Origin: SZUA-309 sp965230005
GTDB lineage: Bacteria; Pseudomonadota; Gammaproteobacteria; Pseudomonadales; Azotimanducaceae
Direction: 5' to 3'
NCBI GenBank assembly: GCA_965230005.1
Contig: OZ245934.1
Location: forward strand, 2,294,001-2,358,000
DNA: 64,000 nt
The position numbers were made by a program, and so were the translations under genes. Under the pieces are notes generated by a model. The model was not told the DNA's origin and did not search any database. It saw only the letters and a program-made list of their open reading frames with translations. This document shows, one piece after another, positions 24,396 through 31,794 of the stretch (its first letter is position 1; each line of letters opens with the position of its first letter).

Positions 24396-25250
24396 TCAGT
24401 GCATGAAATTGAACATCCGGCGCCGATAACTCGTTGCCAGCTCAGAGCCTTTACCCAGGAGCGTGAAGATGCGGATCATGGTGGTGCGGCCGAGGTCGTC
24501 CCGATAGCCGCGATCCTGCTGCAGGATGGCCATGGCCTGCTCGAGCGCGGCCTCGTACTCGCGCTCGCCGACGAGCACTACTGCGAGCTCGTAGCGGGCG
24601 TCGAGATTCTCCATGTCTTCAGCGAGCGCCGCCTCGAGTTCTGCTCTGCCGGCCATCCCCGCGGCCTCCTCGGCAAAGGCCAGGCGGTTCGCCGGACGAT
24701 CCCGCTCCTCCGTGTCTTCAGGAATACCGGCGAGGACCGTTCGCGCGTCGTCGACCTCGCCTTTGATCACCAGCAGATCGGCAAGCTCGACACGGAAGGC
24801 CTGATTGTTCGGCTCCTCGTTGATCGCCTGCTGGAGCAGCGACAGCGCCGTATCGAAATCGCCCCGCTCGAGCAGCAGCGCGAGCTGATCTTTGAGCATG
24901 TCCGACGGCGACAGCGTGAGGTTGTCGAGCATGCTTCGCAGCACCTCTTCCGGCTGCGGACCATCGAGTTGCTCCACGAGCTGCCCATCACGAACCACCC
25001 GCAGGCTCGGCAGGCCCTGCACCCGCAGGTGCTGAGCAAGGGTAGGGTCCCGGGCGACGTCGACGAGGCCGAGCGCCACCTTGCCCTGGTATTGCCCCGT
25101 GAGCTGGGCCAGGACGTTGCGGGTCTCCACAGACGGTGCCACCTGCTCCGCCCAGAACAGCAGGACGACCGGCATCTGCTTGGAGCGCTCGATGACGTCC
25201 GTCTGAAAGGCGTCTGGACTGACGTCGAATACGGCGTTGGCTTCAGTCAT
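24396..25250 (-). CDS. CnoX/YbbN-like thioredoxin-TPR protein without active-site cysteines
   Basis: A 284-residue cytoplasmic protein. The N-terminal thioredoxin fold (about 10-110) has VLLFWAEQVAPSVETRNVLAQL where the CxxC should be: both cysteines are absent, and there is no Cys anywhere in the protein. The C-terminal half is helical TPR-like (ALSLLQQAINEEPNNQAFRVELADLLV, ARYELAVVLVGEREYEAALEQAM), as in CnoX/YbbN. The family acts as a holdase protecting proteins from hypochlorous acid and hands clients to GroEL/DnaK; E. coli CnoX also lacks a redox CxxC. ATG 25250 is the likely start. Confidence 0.85.
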   Translation of the reverse strand: MTEANAVFDVSPDAFQTDVIERSKQMPVVLLFWAEQVAPSVETRNVLAQLTGQYQGKVALGLVDVARDPTLAQHLRVQGLPSLRVVRDGQLVEQLDGPQPEEVLRSMLDNLTLSPSDMLKDQLALLLERGDFDTALSLLQQAINEEPNNQAFRVELADLLVIKGEVDDARTVLAGIPEDTEERDRPANRLAFAEEAAGMAGRAELEAALAEDMENLDARYELAVVLVGEREYEAALEQAMAILQQDRGYRDDLGRTTMIRIFTLLGKGSELATSYRRRMFNFMH

Positions 25251-25370
25251 GCTCTCAGGAATCAGGCAGTTTCGAAGGCCGGGGATTCTACACGCGCCCC
25301 CAGAATTGGGCCAATTCGGCGGCCAGGGGCCGACCACGCAGCTCGCGGTCCCAGCCCTTCAATCCAAACG

Positions 25371-26537
25371 CTAGAAGCTAAGCCGGAACCGCTCGCCAAT
25401 GCCCGCGAGACGCTCCACCGGCTCGTTACTGAACACCAGTCGCAGGTGCTGGCTGCCATGGCTGACCCCCCAGTTGTCCATGGCCGTCGCTGCCACCTCA
25501 CCACGTTCGAAAAGACGCACAGACGCCTCGGCGCCCGTCATGCCCAGGGCGCCCGCGTCGAGGAGCATGGACCAGCTCCCGGACGGGCGCCGCAGCGGGA
25601 AGTCATCGAGCTCCTCGAGAATCAGATCACGGCGCGCTTCCCAGATTGAGACGGCCGCGGTGACGTCGCTCTGGTCGCCGCGCAGCGCCGCCGCGACAGC
25701 CTGCTGCGCGATACCCACGGGCACGACCACATCGGAGATACTGACGAGCCCCAGCTCGCGCATGATCGATCGAGGCCCGACAACCCAACCCACGCGCCAG
25801 CCGATCATGCGGTATTCCTTCGATGCGCTGCCCACCGTGAGGGTCCGCTCGCGGAGCGCCGGCAGACGCGCCGGGTGCAGGCAGGGCAGGTCGTCATAGA
25901 GGATACGTTCCATGGCGGCGTTGTAGATGAGCCAGAGGTCGTGGCGCTCGCAGAGCGTTGCCACGGTATTCCAGGCCTCCGCGTCCAGGACCGCACCGCT
26001 CGGCATGGACGGGCTCATGATGAACAGCGCTCGGGTTCGCCGCCCTACCGCCGCCTCGAGGCGATCGAGGTCGAGGGCCCAACGCCCGGACTCATAGCGG
26101 AAGGGCACCTGCACCGGCACACCCCCCGCGATGCGGATACGGTTCAGCATCCCGATGTAGGTGGGATCGGTAACGACCACTTCGTCTCCGGGATTTAAAT
26201 GGGCGTTGAGCGTCACCATGCAGCCATTGAGACCACCGGCGGTAACGATCACCTCCTGCTCGGGATCGTAGGGTCTCCCGGTCGAGGCCAGGAGACGATC
26301 CGCCACCGCGCGCCTCAGCGCCGCCTGACCGAGAAAGGGCAGATAGCTGTTGGCGTCGTCGTCATCAATGGCCGCATGAGTTGCGGCCAGCGCCACAGGC
26401 GGTGGACGCAGGTCCGTATCGAGGTTCTCGAGCCGGAGAATGTTGGGATTGGCCGCTGCGTCGGCACGGGCGCCCATGGCGTCGACACCAATGGGCGGCA
26501 CGTGCTCCAGTCGTTTGGCCCCGGCACGCTCTGTCAT
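25371..26537 (-). CDS. Fold-type I PLP-dependent aminotransferase
   Basis: A 388-residue class I/II aminotransferase-like enzyme. YLPFLGQAALRRAVADRLL, TAGGLNGCMVTLNAHLNPGDEVVVTDPTY and the PLP-lysine region VGSASKEYRMIGWRVGW (Lys about residue 240) are visible, as is the C-terminal LRLVFSN arginine region. The amino-acid or keto-acid partner cannot be predicted. ATG 26537 has AGGAG upstream. It is divergent from the Bax gene, and their start codons are only 44 bases apart or less, so both promoters must lie inside coding sequence. Confidence 0.85.
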   Translation of the reverse strand: MTERAGAKRLEHVPPIGVDAMGARADAAANPNILRLENLDTDLRPPPVALAATHAAIDDDDANSYLPFLGQAALRRAVADRLLASTGRPYDPEQEVIVTAGGLNGCMVTLNAHLNPGDEVVVTDPTYIGMLNRIRIAGGVPVQVPFRYESGRWALDLDRLEAAVGRRTRALFIMSPSMPSGAVLDAEAWNTVATLCERHDLWLIYNAAMERILYDDLPCLHPARLPALRERTLTVGSASKEYRMIGWRVGWVVGPRSIMRELGLVSISDVVVPVGIAQQAVAAALRGDQSDVTAAVSIWEARRDLILEELDDFPLRRPSGSWSMLLDAGALGMTGAEASVRLFERGEVAATAMDNWGVSHGSQHLRLVFSNEPVERLAGIGERFRLSF

Positions 26538-26580
26538 GGCCCGGCTGCTCCTCGCGCTTGCAATGGGCCACAATGCTGCC

Positions 26581-27357
26581 ATGAGCCACTCCGCTGGACC
26601 ATTGAGGGCGACGGGACCGGGTACCGCATTCCTGACTGGCAGCATCTGCCTGGCGCTGGTTTTGAGCCTGGCGACGCTGCTGCGGGCACCGACAGTCCCG
26701 GACTTCAGCGCACTGCCGGCAGGACCGGAGCGCAAGGCAGTCTTCCTGAGCTACCTCGGGGAGCTCGTCGACCGCGAGAACGCCCGCTGGGCTGAAGAAC
26801 GGCGTCGCCTCGAGGCGCTCGAGGTGCCGCTCGGCCAGGGCGAAAGGAAGCGACTCGAGAAACGCGCAGCGTTTTTCGACCTTCCGGCCGGGCTCACGGA
26901 CGCGCAGCTGCTGGCAGGGCTGCTGCTGCACGTGGACAGCGTGCCCCGCTCGCTGGCACTGGCTCAGGCCGCCAAGGAATCCGCCTGGGGCACGTCGCGC
27001 TTCGCCATCGAGGGCCACAATTACTTCGGCCAGCGCTGTTATCAGAAAGGCTGCGGCATGATTCCAGCAGCCCGGACGCCGGGGGCCAAATTCGAGGTTC
27101 GCCGCTTCCCCTCACCGGCTGCCTCCGTAAGCAGCTACTTCAACAACATCAACAGCCACCGCGAGTACGCAGCACTGCGGGATTACCGGGCTGCGCAACG
27201 GGCGGCCGGCGCGGTGCCGAGCGGGATCCGGGCAGCGGAACGGATCACTCAGTACTCCGAACGGCGCCAGGCCTACGTCGACGAAATCCAATCACTCATC
27301 CACTTCAACGGTCTCGAACGTCCCGATGCCCTTTCCAGCGAGGTGCCACGACCATGA
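26581..27357 (+). CDS. Bax-family N-acetylglucosaminidase-like protein
   Basis: A 258-residue exported protein. An N-terminal hydrophobic segment (about residues 14-37, TAFLTGSICLALVLSLATLL) is followed by a helical linker. The glucosaminidase domain has the Bax signature SLALAQAAKESAWGTSRF with the likely catalytic Glu, then GHNYFGQRCY and SYFNNINSHREYAALRDYRA. It is predicted to cleave peptidoglycan glycan strands in the periplasm. ATG 26581 is conventional; ATG 26536 is a possible longer start and would share a CATG with the divergent aminotransferase. It overlaps the deacetylase gene by four bases. Confidence 0.85.
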   Translation: MSHSAGPLRATGPGTAFLTGSICLALVLSLATLLRAPTVPDFSALPAGPERKAVFLSYLGELVDRENARWAEERRRLEALEVPLGQGERKRLEKRAAFFDLPAGLTDAQLLAGLLLHVDSVPRSLALAQAAKESAWGTSRFAIEGHNYFGQRCYQKGCGMIPAARTPGAKFEVRRFPSPAASVSSYFNNINSHREYAALRDYRAAQRAAGAVPSGIRAAERITQYSERRQAYVDEIQSLIHFNGLERPDALSSEVPRP

Positions 27358-28463
27358 TCACCCCAGACAGAACCAGGCGGCCGAAGCGGCGCAGAATCCT
27401 GCAGAGCCTCACCCGCGGATCCCTCCTCGCCACCGCGCTCCTGAGCGCCGGCCTGCTGCAGGCCGGCAGTCCGAAGATTCTTCTCTATCACCATGTATCC
27501 GAGAGCACGCCCAGGTCGACGAGCGTAACGCCGGCCGTTTTCGACAGTCATCTGGAACTCCTGGCGCAGGAGGGTTTCGAGGTTGTGCCCCTGGCCCGGA
27601 TTGTCGACGCTCTGTTGAACGGCGAGTCGATGGATTCCCGCTGGGTGGCCATCACCTTCGACGACGCTTACAAGAGCGTGCTCACGGAAGCCGCCCCGCG
27701 GCTCGAGGCGCGCGGCTGGCCTTACACGATCTTCGTAAGCACCGACTTCGTCGACGGGGACTACGGGCTGTATCTCAGCTGGGACGAACTCCGCGCGCTG
27801 GAGGTCCGCGGCGTGACGCTGGCCAATCACACCCTCGGCCACGAGCACATGATCCGCAGGCGCGAAGGCGAGACAGAGGGCGCCTGGCTTGAACGGCTCG
27901 CACGTGAAGTGAACGGTGCTCAAGCCCGGCTCGAGGCGGAGCTCGAGGATCCCCTGCGACTCTTCGCCTATCCCTTCGGCGAGTTCAACGCGAAGGTCGC
28001 CCACCTCATGCAGTCCCTCGGCTTCATTGCCCTTGGGCAGCAATCGGGACCCGTGGGGCGCACAACGAGTCCCTACGCAATTCCCAGGTTCCCGCTCGCC
28101 ACGGGCTTCGATTCCGTGCCGAGCCTCCACGAAAAACTGCGCACGGAACACCTGCCGCTGCTGGATCCGGCGATTCCCGCGGAAGTGCTTGCAGCCGACG
28201 CACAAGCACCGCGCCTGACCCTGGCGTTCGACGAGGCCGGTATCCGAGAAGGGGCGCTGACCTGTTTCATTGGCGGCCAGCCAAATGCCACGGTCTCCTG
28301 GCTCGCGTCGGACCGCGTGGAGGTGCAGGGGGAGCAGCCGCTGAATCCAGGGCGCTCGAAGTACACGTGCACAGCCCCCCACCCCAGCAAAGCGCGCGCC
28401 TACTACTGGCACACGCAGCTCTATATCAAACCGCGAGCCAACGGCAGCTGGTACGAAGGCTGA
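27354..28463 (+). CDS. Secreted polysaccharide deacetylase
   Basis: A 369-residue carbohydrate esterase family 4 protein. A Tat-lacking signal segment (SLLATALLSAGLLQAG) precedes the NodB domain with ILLYHHVSES, ITFDDAYKSVL (catalytic Asp pair) and TLANHTLGHEHM (metal His residues). FAYPFGEFNAKVAHLMQSLGF completes the barrel. A distinct C-terminal extension of about 100 residues carries two cysteines (ALTCFIGGQ and KYTCTAP) that could form a disulfide. It resembles poly-beta-1,6-GlcNAc or peptidoglycan deacetylases. ATG 27354 overlaps the Bax stop (ATGA), so a hydrolase and a deacetylase acting on GlcNAc polymers are co-expressed. Confidence 0.88.
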   Translation: MITPDRTRRPKRRRILQSLTRGSLLATALLSAGLLQAGSPKILLYHHVSESTPRSTSVTPAVFDSHLELLAQEGFEVVPLARIVDALLNGESMDSRWVAITFDDAYKSVLTEAAPRLEARGWPYTIFVSTDFVDGDYGLYLSWDELRALEVRGVTLANHTLGHEHMIRRREGETEGAWLERLAREVNGAQARLEAELEDPLRLFAYPFGEFNAKVAHLMQSLGFIALGQQSGPVGRTTSPYAIPRFPLATGFDSVPSLHEKLRTEHLPLLDPAIPAEVLAADAQAPRLTLAFDEAGIREGALTCFIGGQPNATVSWLASDRVEVQGEQPLNPGRSKYTCTAPHPSKARAYYWHTQLYIKPRANGSWYEG

Positions 28464-28474
28464 GCTGAACGCGC

Positions 28475-29263
28475 TCAGCACAGCGCGCTCAGCAGCTCCG
28501 GTTCCGCTTCGAGGCGCGCAATGAGTCGGCTTAGCTGCTCGTCTTCGAGCTCACCGGAGGCAGTCGCTGATCCACAGAGGTTGACGGCCAGCGGTGCCAC
28601 CGGGGATTCAGCAGAAAAGCAGGCGCAGGCAGGGCCGGGCGTCGTGAGGAGTTCCCGGGCCACGAGCGGCGGCAGCATGGCAGCGGTCTCCTGCACATCG
28701 AAGCCGATGGCATTGTGCAGGTGGGTGAGGAGCTTTGGACCGATAAGCTGAGGTGGCAGCGTCGGCGCCGCATCGCTTGACCCGTCCGCTCCAACAGCAC
28801 CGGGCTCGTAGGCTCGCAGGATACGTTCCGCGCTGAACCGATAGAACGGCAGCACCGGATCTCCGGCACGGAAGGCCATGAAGGCGTTGTGGATTTTGCG
28901 ATAGGTTCTGAGCCGCCCCCCCGACTGCTGCACCCAGACTTCCCGGCCGAAAAGCGCACCCGCATCTTCGAGACGGAAGCCTTCGGCATCGAGGATGAGC
29001 ACGTCCGCGTCGACCCAGACGACCCGCTCCGCACCTTCTGCAAGGAGCTTCTCGAGCATCAGCAGCCGGGCCAGATCGGCCGCCACCACGGGCTGCTGTC
29101 GAGTCTTCGCCTTCAGCACCGGGTCCAGTTCAGCGAAGAGTTCGTCGCCGAGAAAGCGGTAGGTGAAACCCTGCCGGGCAGCCCAGTCCCGCACAGACGT
29201 AAGGCAGGCGTCGTACCAGGGGGATGGCAGCGGAGACCGATGAGACTGCAGAACGACGGCCAC
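28475..29263 (-). CDS. Putative glycosyltransferase-like protein with DxD motif
   Basis: A 262-residue protein. The segment VVAADLARLLMLEKLLAEGAERVVWVDADVLIL carries a D-x-D motif typical of GT-A nucleotide-sugar transferases, followed by NAFMAFRAGDPVLPFYRF. The N terminus begins directly with a strand (VVLQSHRSPLPSPWYDACLTSVRDWA). I cannot assign a family with certainty; capsular or DUF-type glycosyltransferases look closest. The start is GTG 29263, immediately after the stop of the hydrolase gene (TGAGTG). Confidence 0.55.
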   Translation of the reverse strand: MAVVLQSHRSPLPSPWYDACLTSVRDWAARQGFTYRFLGDELFAELDPVLKAKTRQQPVVAADLARLLMLEKLLAEGAERVVWVDADVLILDAEGFRLEDAGALFGREVWVQQSGGRLRTYRKIHNAFMAFRAGDPVLPFYRFSAERILRAYEPGAVGADGSSDAAPTLPPQLIGPKLLTHLHNAIGFDVQETAAMLPPLVARELLTTPGPACACFSAESPVAPLAVNLCGSATASGELEDEQLSRLIARLEAEPELLSALC

Positions 29264-30046
29264 TCAGGTCCCGTTGCCTCGTTCGAGAAATTCCGCCAGC
29301 AAGCCGTTGAACACGGCCGGCTGCTCAAAATAGGGAGAATGCCCGGCGTCATTGATGACCTCGAGGCGCGCATCCGGAAACCAGGGGACGTAGCCTTCGA
29401 GCTGCGACGGTGGGAAGAGCGGGTCCTCGGCACCAGAGACAAACAGGACCGGCAGCTCAACGGTGCCGCACATCGCCTCCGTGACCGCATAGGCTGGATC
29501 CCCGAGGCTTCTCAGATTCGCCATGCTGAAGGCCGTGTTGTAGCCGTTGATGGTCTGATAGAGCTGCATCCGCACAGGATCGGCTGCCGTCGCCCGGCTC
29601 ATGGTGGCCATCACCCCCGAGCGGCCCGAATCGCTGCTGCTCGTCAGGTTGCGCGCAGATTCCGTTGGCGTGGGATTCGGCAAGCCGCCCGGGGTGCAGC
29701 TCATGAGCAGGGAGCGCACCCGCTCCGGTTGATCAAGCGCCAGGCGCAGACAGGCCCAGCCACCCATGGACTGGGCCACGAGATGCGCGCGCTCGACCCC
29801 GCACGCATCAAGCACTGCCAGCGCATCGTCCCGGAACTGTGCGGGGTTGATGCTTGCGGGATCCGCCGGGGTGCGGGCAAAGGTCCGGTGATCGAAGGCG
29901 ATACACTGATAGCGGTCGCTGAAGGCGGCGACCTGCTCAAACCAGATACCCGCATTCCCCCCGGCACCGTGGGCAAAAAGAATGGCGTCGCCTTCCCCTT
30001 GCGTCTCGTAGTAGATCTCCGTGCCGCCGCTCGTGACCGTCGCCAT
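29264..30046 (-). CDS. Alpha/beta hydrolase
   Basis: A 260-residue alpha/beta-hydrolase-fold protein with oxyanion motif AHGAGGNAGIWFEQV. The nucleophile elbow is VAQSMGGWACLRLAL (Ser about residue 95), and LPVLFVSGAEDPLFP and NDAGHSPYFEQP contribute the acid and His. It is of the size of small esterases and haloalkane- or ring-cleavage-product hydrolases. ATG 30046 is supported by AGGGGAATC upstream; a longer frame to 30121 is not. It precedes the glycosyltransferase-like gene with no spacer. Confidence 0.85.
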   Translation of the reverse strand: MATVTSGGTEIYYETQGEGDAILFAHGAGGNAGIWFEQVAAFSDRYQCIAFDHRTFARTPADPASINPAQFRDDALAVLDACGVERAHLVAQSMGGWACLRLALDQPERVRSLLMSCTPGGLPNPTPTESARNLTSSSDSGRSGVMATMSRATAADPVRMQLYQTINGYNTAFSMANLRSLGDPAYAVTEAMCGTVELPVLFVSGAEDPLFPPSQLEGYVPWFPDARLEVINDAGHSPYFEQPAVFNGLLAEFLERGNGT

Positions 30047-30114
30047 GATTCCCCTTCCCTTCCGGTTCTGCCTTGGATCATTATGGCTTGGAGCCCAGGA
30101 GGAAACACAAGACC

Positions 30115-30453
30115 ATGGCACCCAACAGCCCGAGCAACGCTTCCAGGCAGTTTACGTCGCCGCACCGCAGGCACTCACCGCGTCTGATCGTGCCGTTCCT
30201 GTTGACCGTGCTCCTGACCACAGTGGGCTGCAACAACAATGAAGCCCAGCAGGAACCGCCCGAGTCAGGCGCTGCGGCACCGGTCACGGCTGCTCTGACC
30301 CTGTGCACTGAGCCAAGGCCGGAGTTCTGCACCATGGATTACAACCCGGTCTGCGGGAGTCTCGACGGTGGCGGCACAAAAACCTATTCGAACGGGTGCT
30401 CGGCCTGCAGCGACAGCGCTGTGACCGGCTGGATCGCCGGCGCCTGCGAGTAG
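30115..30453 (+). CDS. Kazal-type protease-inhibitor-like lipoprotein
   Basis: A 112-residue predicted lipoprotein. After a long basic, His- and Ser-rich N region, the hydrophobic core LIVPFLLTVLLTTVGC ends in a lipobox with Cys about residue 38. The mature part has an NNNEAQQEPPESGAAAP linker and one Kazal-like domain: CTEPRPEFCTMDYNPVCGSLDGGGTKTYSNGC, then CSDSAVTGWIAGAC, with the Cys pattern and the Y-S-N-x-C motif. Kazal domains in bacteria inhibit serine proteases. It is divergent from the hydrolase and convergent with the CoA-transferase. ATG 30115 lies 12 bases after AGGAGG. Confidence 0.75.
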   Translation: MAPNSPSNASRQFTSPHRRHSPRLIVPFLLTVLLTTVGCNNNEAQQEPPESGAAAPVTAALTLCTEPRPEFCTMDYNPVCGSLDGGGTKTYSNGCSACSDSAVTGWIAGACE

Positions 30454-30460
30454 CCGCAGC

Positions 30461-31678
30461 TCAAGGATCCGCTGCCAGCTCGTCCGCCTGAAGCACACCT
30501 GCCGTTTCGAGTCGGGCGACTTCGTCCTCATGCATCTCGAGCCACTCGGTGAGAACCCGTCGATTGTGTTCCCCACGATGGGGTGCCGGCCCGCGCACGC
30601 CGCTCGTCGCCAGTGAGAACCGATAGGGAGATTGGGGCACGGGCCGTGTTCCCCCCGCTCGATCATCGATCTCGACGATGCTCCCCCGGGCCTGCACCGT
30701 TGGCTGCTCCGTCATGGTCGCGGCATTGCGAACCTGACCCCAGGCCAGGTTCATTCGCGCCATGGCTGCCTCCACGGCATCCCAGCTGTCCAGCGACACC
30801 ATGAATTCGGCAATGACTGCCCGGCGCGCGTCGATCTTGGCCTCGAGGCCCGCTGCTGCATCCAGGCCATCCTCGAGGCCGAACTCGGTGACCAGCAGCT
30901 TCCAGAGATAACGGATATCCGCGGAGACGAGAATCGGACCTGCGCCGGTTTCCCAGGTGTCGTTCGGCAGGGGCCCGGTGGCCTCGGAGTCCTCGAGGTC
31001 GTAGTGAATCTGGTCATCGGTGGCGATGGTGGCATCGATCATGGCGATGTCGACGTGCTGGCCGAGCCCGGTCTGCTGGCGCTGGATTACCGCAGCAAGC
31101 AGCCCGACCAGACCGTGCAGCGACGCGTTAGTATCCGCCACGGATAACGGCAGGTCTTTGAAGGGAATGTCTCCACGTCGGGCCTGGCGGTCCATGAGGC
31201 CCGTTTCCGCATGGACGATCGGGGCATAGGCCGGACGATGGCTTTCCGGCCCGCCATGACCGAAGCCGGATATGGACAGCATGATGAGCCGCGGATTGAC
31301 GCCCTTGAGATCGGTCCAGCCGATGCCGAGGCGGCCCATGACATCCGGCCGGTAGTTTTCGATCAGCACGTCTGCCTCGGCGACCAGACGGTGCACGAGT
31401 TCACGGGCCCCAGCCGCTCGCAGATCAATGCAGAGATTCCGCTTACCGGCATTCTGCTGGTGATAATAACCCGGGATACCCCCCGCGACCCGGCCCCAGA
31501 GGCGAGTCACGTCGCCGTCCGGCGGCTCCACCTTGACCACGTCGGCGCCAAGGTCTGCGAGCATACGCCCTGCAAAAGGCCCTGCGAGCACCCGTGAGAA
31601 GTCGAGCACCTTCAAACCCGCGAGCGGGTAGCCCTGCGCGGCCGTTTGCCGGACGACCTGTCCCTTGCTTTCAGCCAT
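30461..31678 (-). CDS. CaiB/BaiF family CoA-transferase
   Basis: A 405-residue class III CoA-transferase. GLKVLDFSRVLAGPFAGRMLADLGADVVKVEPPDGD, NAGKRNLCIDLRAAGARELVHRLV, VLIENYRPDVMGRLGIG and ISGFGHGGPE are the usual landmarks. It is similar in fold to but clearly distinct from the transferase at 11.4 kb (about half the length of conserved blocks match by eye). ATG 31678 follows AGGGGAGGG. It is divergent from the peptide importer genes; a shared regulator site is possible. Substrate unknown. Confidence 0.88.
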   Translation of the reverse strand: MAESKGQVVRQTAAQGYPLAGLKVLDFSRVLAGPFAGRMLADLGADVVKVEPPDGDVTRLWGRVAGGIPGYYHQQNAGKRNLCIDLRAAGARELVHRLVAEADVLIENYRPDVMGRLGIGWTDLKGVNPRLIMLSISGFGHGGPESHRPAYAPIVHAETGLMDRQARRGDIPFKDLPLSVADTNASLHGLVGLLAAVIQRQQTGLGQHVDIAMIDATIATDDQIHYDLEDSEATGPLPNDTWETGAGPILVSADIRYLWKLLVTEFGLEDGLDAAAGLEAKIDARRAVIAEFMVSLDSWDAVEAAMARMNLAWGQVRNAATMTEQPTVQARGSIVEIDDRAGGTRPVPQSPYRFSLATSGVRGPAPHRGEHNRRVLTEWLEMHEDEVARLETAGVLQADELAADP

Positions 31679-31728
31679 CTTCGCCCTCCCCTGAAGTCAA
31701 TTCTAATTCTACCGTTCGCGGATCTTTC

Positions 31729-31741
31729 CCGCATAATGCGG
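31729..31741. promoter_or_regulatory. Palindrome in the CaiB/peptide-importer divergent region
   Basis: CCGCAT, one base, ATGCGG is a perfect 13-base dyad in the 116 bases between the divergent CoA-transferase and substrate-binding-protein genes. It lies about 54 bases before the binding-protein start. It could be an operator serving both, or simply part of a promoter (the centre reads CATAATG). Confidence 0.35.
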
Positions 31742-31794
31742 TTCCGGGAACGAGAGCAAACACAACAAAGCAGTACCCGGCTTCGGAGGAGATC

